Shown: positions 44,177 to 53,904, counted from the stretch's first letter. The stretch is DNA of 64,000 bases from Opitutia bacterium (GCA_947467625.1 CANIJN010000001.1:44813-108812); one strand, 5' to 3'. Notes: generated by a model from the sequence alone, not told the origin. Numbers and translations are program-made.

Positions 44177-45433
44177 ATGACTCACGCTGCCACCCTCGTC
44201 TCCCGCCTGCCCGCGCTACTGTCGCGCACGCGTTTCTACTATGGTTGGGTCGTGGTCGGCCTCGCGGCGCTCGCGATGGTGGGGACCCTGCCAGGTCGGA
44301 CGCAGGGGCTGGGGTTGATCACGGAATCGTTGTTAAAAGATCTTCAGCTCGACCGCGTGACGTTCGCCGAAATGAATCTGTGGGCGACGCTGCTCGGCTC
44401 CCTCTGCTGCATCGGCGTCGGTCGCCTGCAGGATCAGATCGGCACCCGGATCGTGCTGACCACGATTGCCGCGCTGTTGGGGCTGGTCGTGTTGGCGATG
44501 AGTGTGACGACCGGGGTGGCGGCCATGTTTGGCTTGCTCGTGTTATCGCGCGGCCTCGGCCAGAGCGCGCTTTCGGTGGTGAGTGTCACGATGGTCGGCC
44601 AGTGGTTTCGCGGTCGATTGAATCTGGCGATGGGGATTTTTTCCGTGGCCTTGAGCGTGGGCTTCATGACGGCGTTTCCGATCATCGGTGCAATCGTCGT
44701 CAGCGATGGCTGGCGGACAGCGTGGGCCACGATCGGCTGGTGTCTTCTGCCCGGGCTGGCGCTGATCGCGTGGTGGCTGGCCCGCCGCGGACCGGAAGAA
44801 TGTGGCTTGGCGTGGGAGAACACGGCGACGCCGGCGACGGCCGAACCGACGGTGAGCATGACGTGGGGCGAGGCGCTCCGCACGCCGGCGTTCTGGGTCT
44901 TCGCACTCGCGAGTTCGACCTACAACCTCGTCGCGTCAGGCGTGGGCTTGTTCAACGAGTCAATCCTCACCGAGCGCGGTTTCGCGGCGGGGACCTATCA
45001 CCGCAGTCTCGTAATCGTGGCCCTTCTTTCACTCGTAGGAAATTTCCTCGGCGGCTGGCTCGCTGTGCGCTGGAGCATGAATCGCCTCATGGCGCTCACG
45101 ATGGCTCTGCTCGGCATGGCGCTGTGCGCCCTGCCTTCGCTTACGACGCTCGCGCAAGTGGACGCGTTCTCGGTCGTGATGGGGCTCACGGGCGGATTTG
45201 TGATCGTGATTTTCTTTAGTGTCTGGGCGCAGGTTTTTGGTCGCGCCCATTTAGGTCGCATCGTCGGCACGGCACAGATGATGACGGTGCTGGCCTCGGC
45301 GGTAGGCCCGTTGCTCCTCGCGCAGTGCCACGCCGCCACCGGGTCGTATGCCGCAGTATTTTACGCTTTGGCCGCCGTCGTCGCACTCCTCGCACTCGCG
45401 GCCTTGTGGGTGCGCCTACCCTCAGCGAAGTAG
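44177..45433 (+). CDS. Major facilitator superfamily transporter
   Basis: A 418-residue, 12-helix protein. The ATG at 44177 (leader ATCTCCCGCCCGCTC) is preferred over the TTG at 44123. TRFYYGWVVVGLAALAMVG starts helix 1; GRLQDQIGTRIVL is the MFS loop 2-3 motif (G-x-x-x-D-x-x-G-x-R), and GQWFRGRLNLAMGIFSVAL is typical of the oxalate/formate and monocarboxylate-type MFS group. The substrate is unknown but may be an organic acid. Located between the propeller cluster and a halogenase-like gene, not overlapping either. Confidence 0.88.
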   Translation: MTHAATLVSRLPALLSRTRFYYGWVVVGLAALAMVGTLPGRTQGLGLITESLLKDLQLDRVTFAEMNLWATLLGSLCCIGVGRLQDQIGTRIVLTTIAALLGLVVLAMSVTTGVAAMFGLLVLSRGLGQSALSVVSVTMVGQWFRGRLNLAMGIFSVALSVGFMTAFPIIGAIVVSDGWRTAWATIGWCLLPGLALIAWWLARRGPEECGLAWENTATPATAEPTVSMTWGEALRTPAFWVFALASSTYNLVASGVGLFNESILTERGFAAGTYHRSLVIVALLSLVGNFLGGWLAVRWSMNRLMALTMALLGMALCALPSLTTLAQVDAFSVVMGLTGGFVIVIFFSVWAQVFGRAHLGRIVGTAQMMTVLASAVGPLLLAQCHAATGSYAAVFYALAAVVALLALAALWVRLPSAK

Positions 45434-45549
45434 GCCGTGAGATCGCTCGCGTTTTTCTTTGAGCGGGTGGAGCGACCCGACTCAAGCCGCCGGCCGCGCG
45501 CCAACGGCAAGCTAGCCAACCCAAGATTCCGGTCGAGATCGCGTCGGCC

Positions 45550-46848
45550 TTAGTTCACCGCACTGGCGGCGGAGACCAACGGCTCACCGTAAGGCAAATC
45601 GTCGGGCAGCGGAACGAGCTCCCGGAATTGGCTCCAGAGGCGCGAGAAATCTTTGTTCACATCGCCCGACAGACAGTCAGTGATGTCGGCGGCGGCTTCG
45701 GGATGCCGTTCGATAACTTGCTTGAACGAGAAGCCCGGTTGATAAAACGCGTAAACGAGTTTGCGCATGTTTTCGACGCCGGCGCGGATCGTAGCACCAT
45801 AGGTCGCGAAACGCTCCGGGGACAGATCTCCGGCGACCAAGCCGGCGTGCACGGTCTCGCCAACCAGCACGCCACTCTTCAACGCCAGCATGACTCCGCT
45901 GCTGAAAACGGGATCGAGAAACGCGAGCGCATCGCCGACGAGGACGAGACCAGGCGACGCGCAATAGCGCGAGTGCCGCGAATACTCGCTCGTGACCCAA
46001 TACTCGCCCGTGCACCGGCCGACGGACAGTCGGTCTTTGATCCACACGTTTTCGCCGATCTCACGTTGGAAAATTGCCTCCGGATCTTTGACGCCGTCGC
46101 GCGTGAGATATTTACCCTCGGCCACGACGCCGACGCTGACCATGCCACCGTGCTGCGGGATGTGCCAGAACCAGCCCTTGTCAGGGATGAAGGCGACGGT
46201 GGTTTCGCCCTCATCGATGCCCTCGGCTCGCTTCGAATCCTGATAGTAGGTCCACACGGCGATCTTATTGAGAAAGGGATCGCGCTCCCGCCAGCCGTTC
46301 GCTTGGGAGGCGAAGGCTTCTTTGCCGGTGCAATCGAGCGTGATGGGGGCACGAAACTCGTGGGCGCATCCCGCCGCATCCGTTGCCGCCACGCCGACGA
46401 CGCGGTCCCCCTCCCGCAAGAGGCGTGTGACTTTGATTTCCTCGCGGACTTCGACACCCTTCTGGCGGGCGTTGTCGAGCATCATTTGATCGAACTCTGA
46501 ACGCAGCACCTGCCACGATTGCGCGATGGTATCCTTGTCGTAGCGGGTGGAAAAATAGAAGGGCTGCGAGCGCCCGCCTTCCGGCTGCACGAAGCGCACG
46601 CTGTATTTTTTCACGAAGTGCGATTGGCGCATCTGCGGGATCATGCCGAGCCGATCGAGCGGTTGAAACGTGAACGGGATCAGCGACTCACCAATATGGT
46701 AGCGGGGAAATTTTTCCCGCTCGAGGATCAGCACACGATGGCCGTATTCGCCGAGGATGGCACCGGTCGATGCACCCGCGGGACCGCCGCCGATGATGAT
46801 GGCGTCGTAGTTCACAGGGGAGGAGGCGGAAGGGGTGAGGGATGACAT
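45550..46848 (-). CDS. FAD-dependent oxidoreductase of the halogenase/geranylgeranyl-reductase type
   Basis: A 432-residue protein. DAIIIGGGPAGASTGAILGE is the FAD-binding G-x-G-x-x-G, followed by PRYHIGESLIPFTFQPL, the GESL motif of flavin-dependent halogenases and related reductases. GWFWHIPQHG fits the halogenase W-x-W-x-I-P motif, and LVGDALAFLDPVFSSGVMLA is the second FAD motif. W-x-W-x-I-P is a halogenase hallmark but also occurs in relatives without shown activity, and the catalytic Lys was not placed securely. It follows a small membrane-protein gene by 24 bases. Confidence 0.8.
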   Translation of the reverse strand: MSSLTPSASSPVNYDAIIIGGGPAGASTGAILGEYGHRVLILEREKFPRYHIGESLIPFTFQPLDRLGMIPQMRQSHFVKKYSVRFVQPEGGRSQPFYFSTRYDKDTIAQSWQVLRSEFDQMMLDNARQKGVEVREEIKVTRLLREGDRVVGVAATDAAGCAHEFRAPITLDCTGKEAFASQANGWRERDPFLNKIAVWTYYQDSKRAEGIDEGETTVAFIPDKGWFWHIPQHGGMVSVGVVAEGKYLTRDGVKDPEAIFQREIGENVWIKDRLSVGRCTGEYWVTSEYSRHSRYCASPGLVLVGDALAFLDPVFSSGVMLALKSGVLVGETVHAGLVAGDLSPERFATYGATIRAGVENMRKLVYAFYQPGFSFKQVIERHPEAAADITDCLSGDVNKDFSRLWSQFRELVPLPDDLPYGEPLVSAASAVN

Positions 46849-46872
46849 TGGGAAAAAATAGGGAGGGAAATG

Positions 46873-47490
46873 TTAGGCAGATTCCGCAGGAGCAGGCCTG
46901 CGCCGCTGACACTGAAAAAGCACGTAGCCGAGGCCAGCGCCAAAACCAAGCCCGTGCGCCGCGCCCCAGAGCAGCCGGCCGTTAGCACCGCGCACCAGAG
47001 CGTAGAGGTACTCGCCCGCATAGTAGCCAACGCTGTGCAGCGCGAGCAACACCGCAAACATCGCGAGGAATCCGCGCGGGTGTCCAAACGCGCGCATGAA
47101 CAACCACGTCATCACCGCCAGGCCCGTCGCCGCGCCGAGAAAATCTGCGCGCATTTCGCCCTTCAGGCCGAACCAAAACGCGCACCAGCATACCGCGTAG
47201 GCCAGAAACACCGTCGCGAAGCACAACGTGAAACGCCAGGCCGCGCCCGGCGCCGCGACGAGCCTACTGAGCGCGAGCCCGCCCAAACCGAGGTAAACCA
47301 AGGCCGTCGTCGTATAGAGGCCCACCGTGCCTGGCACCAAACGAAAAGCCCAAATTGAATACGCCAGCGTGCTCACCACCCCGAAACTCAGGCACCCGTA
47401 AACCATCCCAAAACCTAACGAAGCTCGCGAACGTGCGTCGGCAGGGACGGGAGCGAGGCCAAACAGTTTCATCGAGAACCACGGAATCAT
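46873..47490 (-). CDS. Hypothetical membrane protein, about six helices
   Basis: A 205-residue hydrophobic protein; ATG 47490 is taken because its leader (CTCCCCAGT) resembles other leaders here; ATG 47472 (MKLFGLAPVP) is also possible. Membrane segments include YGCLSFGVVSTLAYSIWAFR, LYTTTALVYLGLGGLAL, FLAYAVCWCAFWFGL and FLAMFAVLLALHSVGYYAG; the C-terminus LWGAAHGLGFGAGLGYVLFQ is Gly-rich with a His. I do not recognise the family. It sits 24 bases upstream of the halogenase-like flavoprotein and is probably co-transcribed. Confidence 0.7.
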   Translation of the reverse strand: MIPWFSMKLFGLAPVPADARSRASLGFGMVYGCLSFGVVSTLAYSIWAFRLVPGTVGLYTTTALVYLGLGGLALSRLVAAPGAAWRFTLCFATVFLAYAVCWCAFWFGLKGEMRADFLGAATGLAVMTWLFMRAFGHPRGFLAMFAVLLALHSVGYYAGEYLYALVRGANGRLLWGAAHGLGFGAGLGYVLFQCQRRRPAPAESA

Positions 47491-48059
47491 ACTGGGGAGA
47501 CGCTAGGAAAAGGAGAAAAGTGCGCGGCGCAAATCTTGCGTCGCGTTTTTCCACCACCCACCACGCAGGCCTCCGGACCGGCCAGATGCGGTCGTAGGAG
47601 CCGTACGCACTGTTCAACAGAATCCTCGACGTCGGCGATCCCGAGTTCGACGAGTCGAGGACGAAGCTGTGTTTTTCTGCTTTTTACGCCGGTGCGCGGC
47701 GCGATGAACTGCGCCGCGACACCTCAGCCCCCGATCCTGCTCTGGCAACGTGAAAGGCGCGCCCGAGCGCACGACCGACAACCGACACCGCATCATCATG
47801 ACACCCTTCGTGCGAGGGGGCTAAGTCTGCGACATCAGTCGCTACGGCGAGAGGCGCACGTCATCACGCCCGAGACGCCGCTGCGCAACCGCGCGCACCT
47901 GATCGCGTGGTCGCATCCAGCCTACGCCCAGCGGAGCGGTTTTGCGCGCAACGATACCCAGGTCGGTGCGTCTCACTCGCCGCGTCACCGTATTCCCCGA
48001 AACCAGCCCCTTGTCGGCTGGCTCCCGCGTGGCCGCGTTCGTTTTTAAAAACCCACCCC
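47491..48059. other. 569-base region with an unidentified coding remnant
   Basis: No intact gene. A 51-codon frame bounded by stops (47598-47753) reads like protein: YALFNRILDVGDPEFDESRT, then LCFSAFYAGARRDELRRDT. It has no start codon and I do not recognise the family, so it is probably a fragment of a lost gene. The rest has no coherent frame. The last bases, AAAAACCCACCCC, form the leader of the receptor gene. Confidence 0.4.
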
Positions 48060-50543
48060 ATGAAGCTCCCCTATTCTATTCCCACGATCGCCGGCTGCCT
48101 TGCCCTGACTCTCGCACCAACCGCGGCGGCGCAAACGCCGGCCACCGCCAGCGCGGCCGCGAGCATTGTGCTGAGTCCGTTTGAAGTCATCGCCAACACC
48201 GGCGGTTACGCCGCGACGACCACGCAGGTGGCCACCGGTTTCAACCGCGACATCCAGCGGACGCCCCTCGCCGTCAACATCCTGACCGAGGAATTTATCC
48301 GGGAAGCCGGTTTCAATTCCTATCAGGAAATGTCCGATTTCATCCCCAGCGCCTACGTGGAGCCGAGCAACCTCGACGGTGGCAGCACCGCGTTTGCCCG
48401 CGGCCACGGCACGAGCTTCTATTCGCAAGATGGTCGCCGATTTTATACCGACCCGGTGGTGTCCTCCGGCGGCCGACTCGAAGTCGTGAAGGGCCCGGCC
48501 ACCCTATTCTTCGGCCGCGCACAACCCGGCGGTATTTTCAATTTCAGCACACCGCCGCCGTCGCCCCAGCGGCGGAACACCCTGAACGTTTCCTATGGTT
48601 CGTTTAACAGCCAGACCGCCAGCCTCGCATCACAGGGCCGTATTTTGCCCGGTAAAGACTGGCTGACCTATCGCCTCGATGCGCAGTGGCAGGACACCCA
48701 AATGTGGATCGCAGACAGCCGTTCGGACAACCGGTCCCTCCGCGCCACCGTCGGCGTCCGGCCCCTCTCCAATCTGAACCTGAGGCTTTCGTTCGAACGT
48801 AGTCACAAAGAAAATACCGGCGATATGCGGACCGTTTACAGAAACAATCCGCAATATGATTCCGACTACCGGAATCCGCGCGCGGAGCAGATCACCTGGG
48901 CAAAGGCCGCCGGTCGCGCCGGTGCCACCGCCACCACGCCCGCGGCCATCACGTTTCTCCAGACTCGCTGGCGCGAATCCAGCGCGAACTGGGCCAACGA
49001 TACCCGGAGTATCTACGATCTCGCGACGACGGTACCGCGCATCATCGGAGTCAATACCGACGCGACCCGCTACGGCTGGGACTACAATAGCTCCCTAGTC
49101 GGCTCGAGCGGCACCATCGACGTGAAGGAATGGGGCGGCACCGCCACCTTCATGCCCTGGAAATTTCTCTCCTTCAAAGGCAGCTACTACAAATACGATC
49201 TCGACCGACTGCGGAACCGAATCGACATGAACACCGTGAGCGGCGACGGAGTGATCCGCGCCAATCCCGCGAGCCTCCGCAACCTGAACGACTCCAAGAC
49301 GATCACCGGCGACGTGATCGCCAACTATTCCTTCGGGCCCTTCCGCAACACCACGCACGCGGGCGCATCGCAATACAGCGACGATTTCTTCCAATTCACC
49401 CAGGCGACGACCGTCGCGCTGCCGCTGAACAGCATCCCGAAAGACATCCGCGCCTCCGCCGGTACGCAGATCACTCCCGGCTGGAATCCACTCACCGAAG
49501 ACTACCCCAACATCACGCGCTACTTCGCCGTGTCGGGCGATTCGCTCCCAGGGCCGAGCCTGTCGCAGTTCAACCGCGAGCAGGCGCGCTATGCCAGCCA
49601 CATCGTGGAACTCTTCGACGGCAAACTCGGGCTACTCGCTGGTGTCCGCCGGCAGGTTTACAACGACACGTTCCGCGTCGCCAATCGTCGCGTGTCGACG
49701 GTCTCGACGTTTGGCGCCTCGTGGGAGGCGAAACCCGACCTCGTGTTTTACGCCAGCACGAGCACCTCGTTCGAGCCGAATTCCGGCCAGGCCTTCGTCG
49801 AGGGCAACGGCACCACGGTGGACGAGCGCGCAGCCGAGCCGGCACCGCCGCGCGAAGGCCAGGGCTGGGACATCGGGGCCAAGTTCGCCTTCGCGAATCG
49901 CACGCTCACGGGTACGTTCACCGTCTTCGAGACAAACCGGTTGAACGATTTTCGCACCACGGATCAGCTCAAAACCGACAATGATTCGCGCAACCTCGAC
50001 GCCATTACGACGAACAACGTCACGTGGTACTCCTATGGCGGCGAGCGACTCACGCGCGGACTTGAGACCGAGCTGATGTATCAGCCCAGCCGCAATTATG
50101 TTTTGGTAGCGAGCTTCAGCTATCTCCCCGTCGCCAAAATCGTGGACAATCCCGGCATCGCCAAAATCGCGTTGCTCAACGGCACGCTCGTACCGAATCC
50201 CCAGAGCGCCAATCAAGTGGGCGCACGGTCGAGCGGCTCCGCCCGCTACAAGACGAGCCTCTGGAATCGCTATCGTTTTTCGGCCGGCCCGTTCAACAAA
50301 CTGGGTCTCGGCCTCGGCCTCGCCTACGTGGATAAAGTCCGGCTCTCCACCGACCCGACCATTGCGGGCGACGCGCCCGCCTACGTCGTGGGCCGAGCCG
50401 CGATCGACTATTCGCTCAAGCTCGCCAACCGGAACGTCGACCTCAGCTTGATCGTCACGAATCTCTTCGACGAGCGCTACTATCGCGGAATCTTTCGCGA
50501 ATCGCCGCGCACGTTCACGCTCCGCGCCAGCACGGAATTCTGA
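48060..50543 (+). CDS. TonB-dependent siderophore-type receptor
   Basis: An 827-residue protein from ATG 48060 with a signal peptide (MKLPYSIPTIAGCLALTLAP, cleavage near AAAQ); the open frame to 47907 lies in the leader region. The plug begins VLSPFEVIANTGGYAATTTQ and includes RTPLAVNILTEEFIREAG, YSQDGRRFYTDPVVSSGG and EVVKGPATLFFGRAQPGGIF. The plug layout is that of FhuA/FecA-like siderophore receptors. The barrel ends in Phe (LRASTEF). The ligand is probably a ferric siderophore, which is inference. No siderophore synthesis or ABC importer genes lie nearby. Confidence 0.92.
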   Translation: MKLPYSIPTIAGCLALTLAPTAAAQTPATASAAASIVLSPFEVIANTGGYAATTTQVATGFNRDIQRTPLAVNILTEEFIREAGFNSYQEMSDFIPSAYVEPSNLDGGSTAFARGHGTSFYSQDGRRFYTDPVVSSGGRLEVVKGPATLFFGRAQPGGIFNFSTPPPSPQRRNTLNVSYGSFNSQTASLASQGRILPGKDWLTYRLDAQWQDTQMWIADSRSDNRSLRATVGVRPLSNLNLRLSFERSHKENTGDMRTVYRNNPQYDSDYRNPRAEQITWAKAAGRAGATATTPAAITFLQTRWRESSANWANDTRSIYDLATTVPRIIGVNTDATRYGWDYNSSLVGSSGTIDVKEWGGTATFMPWKFLSFKGSYYKYDLDRLRNRIDMNTVSGDGVIRANPASLRNLNDSKTITGDVIANYSFGPFRNTTHAGASQYSDDFFQFTQATTVALPLNSIPKDIRASAGTQITPGWNPLTEDYPNITRYFAVSGDSLPGPSLSQFNREQARYASHIVELFDGKLGLLAGVRRQVYNDTFRVANRRVSTVSTFGASWEAKPDLVFYASTSTSFEPNSGQAFVEGNGTTVDERAAEPAPPREGQGWDIGAKFAFANRTLTGTFTVFETNRLNDFRTTDQLKTDNDSRNLDAITTNNVTWYSYGGERLTRGLETELMYQPSRNYVLVASFSYLPVAKIVDNPGIAKIALLNGTLVPNPQSANQVGARSSGSARYKTSLWNRYRFSAGPFNKLGLGLGLAYVDKVRLSTDPTIAGDAPAYVVGRAAIDYSLKLANRNVDLSLIVTNLFDERYYRGIFRESPRTFTLRASTEF

Positions 50544-50619
50544 GCGGCGGGCCGGCCCAGAAGCTTCGCAAGCGACCCGCGCCTCCCGCACCGCCAGCGC
50601 CCAAGAGGCGGCTGACTTC

Positions 50620-51864
50620 CTACGGCTCCGTCGCCGGCCGATGGCGTCCGACGAGCAACTCAAACAGCGGTGACGCCATCAGCGTCGTCACGACCGCCAT
50701 GATCACGAGCGTGGCAAACAGCGCGGGCGTAATAATGCCGCGCTGCAGGCCAATATTAATAATGATCAGTTCCATCAGCCCGCGCGCATTCATCAACGTG
50801 CCGATACCGAGCGCCTCACGATTCGACAATCCCGTCGCGCGCGCCGCGAGCCAGCAAGCCACCCCCTTGCCCCCGATCGCCGCGACCAAAATGAGGCCCG
50901 TCATACCCCAGAGGTAGGCGGAATCGAGGAGGCCGATCCGGGTGTTCAGGCCCGAGTAGGTGAAGAACAGCGGTAGCAGCAGCGCGACCGTGAGCGGTTG
51001 GATGCGCCCGATCAACTCCTTCGCCACGAGTCCGCGCGGCATTGCAATCCCCATAACAAACGCCCCGAACACCGCATGGAGCCCGATCAGGTCCGTGAAC
51101 CACGCGCCGAGCGCCATCAGCGCGAGGACCAGAACAAATTCGCGCTCCGACAATTCGCCGCGCTCCTCGACTCCGCGCCCCCACCGTGCCAGTAGAGGCC
51201 GGATGACCAGTAGGGCCACCGCGACATAGCCGATGCCACTGGCGATGTTGGTGCCGGCGTGCGCGAGGTCGCCGTCAAAACTGGCGAGGACAATGGCCAG
51301 CAGGCACCACGCTGCCGCGTCGTCCAGTGCCCCCGCTCCGAGCGCCACCGTGCCCATAGTGGTGCCCGTGAGCCCCTTAAAATGGATGATCCGCGCCAGC
51401 ATCGGAAACGCCGTAATGCACATCGACGCCCCGAGAAAAAGCATCGCCTCGACGAGTGAAGTCCGCGGCGGAAAAAGTTTCGTGTGGTGATAAAAAAACC
51501 AGCCGAGCCCTGCGCCCAACACGAAGGGGGTCAACATCCCCGCGATCGATACCGCCATCGCGCTGCGCATTTGCCGTTGCACGATGTCCATCCGAAACTC
51601 CAGCCCCACGACAAACATGTAGGCCGCTAGACCAAGCTGCGAAACGGGAAACAGCACCCGCAACGTCTCCGGAGGAAACAGTTTCGCCGACACCGCTGGG
51701 AGAAACAACCCGAGCAGCGACGGCCCGAGCAACACGCCAGCGAGCATCTCTGAGACCACCTGCGGCTGGCCCGCCCGCCGCCCGACGAGGCCGACGATTT
51801 GGCACACGAGCAAGATCGCCCCGATCTGGAAAAAGAAGTGAATCGCGAGCTGGAGATTGGTCAT
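50620..51864 (-). CDS. Cation:proton antiporter (CPA2/KefB-NapA type)
   Basis: A 414-residue membrane protein from ATG 51864 (MTNLQLAIHFFFQIGAIL). Hydrophobic helices run throughout. QPQVVSEMLAGVLLGPSLLG is the first conserved helix of the family, VALGAGALDDAAAWCLLAIV contains the paired Asp residues of the ion-binding site (electrogenic CPA2 type), and FGAFVMGIAMPRG and GLNTRIGLLDSAYL follow. The last part, MNARGLMELIIINIGLQRGI, is the conserved C-terminal half motif. It exchanges Na+ or K+ for H+. It lacks the cytoplasmic RCK/TrkA domain of Kef systems. It runs convergent with the receptor gene. Confidence 0.9.
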   Translation of the reverse strand: MTNLQLAIHFFFQIGAILLVCQIVGLVGRRAGQPQVVSEMLAGVLLGPSLLGLFLPAVSAKLFPPETLRVLFPVSQLGLAAYMFVVGLEFRMDIVQRQMRSAMAVSIAGMLTPFVLGAGLGWFFYHHTKLFPPRTSLVEAMLFLGASMCITAFPMLARIIHFKGLTGTTMGTVALGAGALDDAAAWCLLAIVLASFDGDLAHAGTNIASGIGYVAVALLVIRPLLARWGRGVEERGELSEREFVLVLALMALGAWFTDLIGLHAVFGAFVMGIAMPRGLVAKELIGRIQPLTVALLLPLFFTYSGLNTRIGLLDSAYLWGMTGLILVAAIGGKGVACWLAARATGLSNREALGIGTLMNARGLMELIIINIGLQRGIITPALFATLVIMAVVTTLMASPLFELLVGRHRPATEP

Positions 51865-52035
51865 GGGCTGAGAGTAATTGGCGCGAGATGCACCGTAGGT
51901 CAAGAAGCCGCCCGGCGCAATTCGCACCGCCCGTCCGAGGTAGGAGCCCGCTTGCGGGCGATTGTGCGCGCCTCCGCAAGCCATCGCCGGCACGCAAGCT
52001 CCTCCTTGCGGCGTTTCCGCCGGTTTAGACTGCCG

Positions 52036-53442
52036 CTACTTCGTCACGCAATACAAGTGCGTGCCCGTGCGGATGAAGAGCTCGCCATCCACCGCGGCCG
52101 GCGTGCAGAGCGTGTAGCTGCCGTCGAGGGCGTTTTTACCGAGGAGCTTGTAGGCCGGGCCGGCTTGCACGACGGCGGTCTCCCCTGACTCGCTGGTAAT
52201 GTAGATTTTTCCGTCGGCCAGAATCGGCGAGGCACTGATGGTGCCGAGGCCAGTGGCCTCCGGTCCGTAGATGCGCTCGCCCGTCTTGGCATTGACGCAC
52301 GTGATCGAGCCGCGGTCGTCGGCCATGTAGAGCCGCTCGCCGTCGCTCACGGGAGTCGGCACGTCGGGCGAGCCCCGCTCGGTCCACTTCCACGCGAAGT
52401 GACTCGTCGTAATGTCGCCGGTGCCGCCCGCCTTGAAGGCGATGAAGGGCTTCACCCGCGTCGGCGCGAAGATCATGCCGTCACGGACGAGCGGGGACGC
52501 AATCACGCGGAACGTTTTGCTCTTCTCCGGATTCAGCCCGCCGCCACGCCACAGCTCCTGGCCCGTCTCGAGGTCGTGGCCCGTCACATAATCGCTGCCG
52601 CCGACGACGATTTGTTTTTTGCCGTTCACCACGAGCAGCGCGGGCGTCGAGTAGGCATCGGGCGACTCATGCTCCGCATCGGTCGGGCGCTCGACGTGCC
52701 AGAGTTTTTTTCCGTCCGCCGCGTTCAGAGCAAAAAGGTAGCAGGGTTCGTCCGTGTAGAGTCCGTGCAGCATCTGAAACACGAGCTTGCCATCGACCAG
52801 CAATGGCGAGGAACCGTAGCCAAACTGGATGCCGATCTTTCCAAAGTTCTTCGGAATATCGAAGGTCCACTTCTGATTTCCCGCGAAGTCGAAGCACGCG
52901 ATCATGCCGTTGCCCGACACCACCCACACGTGGTTGCCGTCGGTCACCGGTGAAGGCGACGACATGTTGTGCTTCTGTTTGATTTCGTTGCCGCGGTCAT
53001 GCTGGCGGCGCCACAGCTCCTTGCCTGTCGCGCGGTCGAGGCAGAGCAGCAGCAAGTCCTGCCCGCCGGGCCCCTTGACCCCACCGGGAGCGGGCCGCTT
53101 TTTCTTGCCCGGCGGCAACGGCTCGGCGACGGCCACCGGTGCCGCTACGACTTCCTCCGAGGGCGAATTGAGAAAAATCCGGGCGCCCCAAATCGTCGGC
53201 GAGGAACCGCTCCACGCGGGCGTCGCAATCTTCCATTTGATGTTTTGCGTCGGGCTCCACGTCTCGGGGAGATTCTTCGCCGTCGTGGTGGTGCCGTCGC
53301 CATTGGGCCCGCGCCAGCCGGGCCAGTTGGCGGCAGTGGCGGTGAGAGTGGCGGTGGCGACACCGGCCAAGATCAGCGCGAGGCCGAGGGCCTTGCGGGA
53401 AAGACGATTGTTCAAGTGTGAAGCGGAGGGGGCGAAGTTCAT
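52036..53442 (-). CDS. Exported PQQ-like propeller protein (detached cluster member)
   Basis: A 468-residue protein from ATG 53442, with a signal peptide within residues 1-38 (ALGLALILAGVATATLTATA) and the cluster motif NWPGWRGPNGDGTTTTAKNL. The linker VAVAEPLPPGKKKRPAPGGV at about residue 85 is a Pro/Lys-rich loop between strands. Blades: CLDRATGKELWRRQHDRGN, ALNAADGKKLWHVERPTD, GHDLETGQELWRGGGLN and CVNAKTGERIYGPEATGLG. It is closest in text to the fragment just upstream at 53530-53726, so the two probably arose by duplication. Function unknown. Confidence 0.85.
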   Translation of the reverse strand: MNFAPSASHLNNRLSRKALGLALILAGVATATLTATAANWPGWRGPNGDGTTTTAKNLPETWSPTQNIKWKIATPAWSGSSPTIWGARIFLNSPSEEVVAAPVAVAEPLPPGKKKRPAPGGVKGPGGQDLLLLCLDRATGKELWRRQHDRGNEIKQKHNMSSPSPVTDGNHVWVVSGNGMIACFDFAGNQKWTFDIPKNFGKIGIQFGYGSSPLLVDGKLVFQMLHGLYTDEPCYLFALNAADGKKLWHVERPTDAEHESPDAYSTPALLVVNGKKQIVVGGSDYVTGHDLETGQELWRGGGLNPEKSKTFRVIASPLVRDGMIFAPTRVKPFIAFKAGGTGDITTSHFAWKWTERGSPDVPTPVSDGERLYMADDRGSITCVNAKTGERIYGPEATGLGTISASPILADGKIYITSESGETAVVQAGPAYKLLGKNALDGSYTLCTPAAVDGELFIRTGTHLYCVTK

Positions 53443-53529
53443 GGGGCGAGGTATTGCGAAACGTTTTACTACAACGAATTTTGAAGAGCAGAGACGGCGA
53501 TGAGTCGAGAGCACATCGGCGATGCAGAG

Positions 53530-53726
53530 CATTTCCGCGTAGGTGATGGAGATCTTCCCGTCGCGAGAACCGCCGAAGGCCAGGTGCGGCCTAGCCCCCT
53601 TTCCATCGGACCATAAATGACCGCGCCGGTCTTTTCATCGAGGCAGGTGATCGCACCTTGGTCGCTCACCTTGTGGAAACGCGGCCCGTCGCTCATCGCG
53701 CAGGGAATCGAGCGGCGATACGAGGC
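53530..53726 (-). pseudogene. Fragment of a PQQ-like propeller gene
   Basis: On the minus strand the text SYRRSIPCAMSDGPRF, then SDQGAITCLDEKTGAVIYGP, is a propeller blade that matches CVNAKTGERIYGP and the end of the neighbouring gene. It then shifts frame by one base: the next expected strand GKISITYAE lies in the adjacent frame. Only one or two blades survive. The hydrophobic stretch upstream in the same frame (AGAMGAIVLIGLGM) is not part of a propeller. A remnant of a paralogue of the 52036 gene. Confidence 0.65.
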
Positions 53727-53873
53727 GACGTCGATAATCGCGGCTGCGCGAACCAGCGTAATCCCCAAAACGGCCGCTACCGACCAGTCTTCAGTCATCC
53801 CGAGCCCGATTAAAACGATCGCCCCCATCGCACCCGCAACCGCGACGCAGCCGACCACAGAGAGCCCTTAAAA

Positions 53874-53904
53874 CAAAAAAGGCGCGCCGCCGATGCAACG
53901 CGCC
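53874..53904 (-). terminator. Terminator after ndk
   Basis: On the minus strand GGCGCG and CGCGCC form a 6-bp stem (extendable) with a 12-base loop, followed by six T, starting 40 bases after the ndk stop. Confidence 0.8.
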
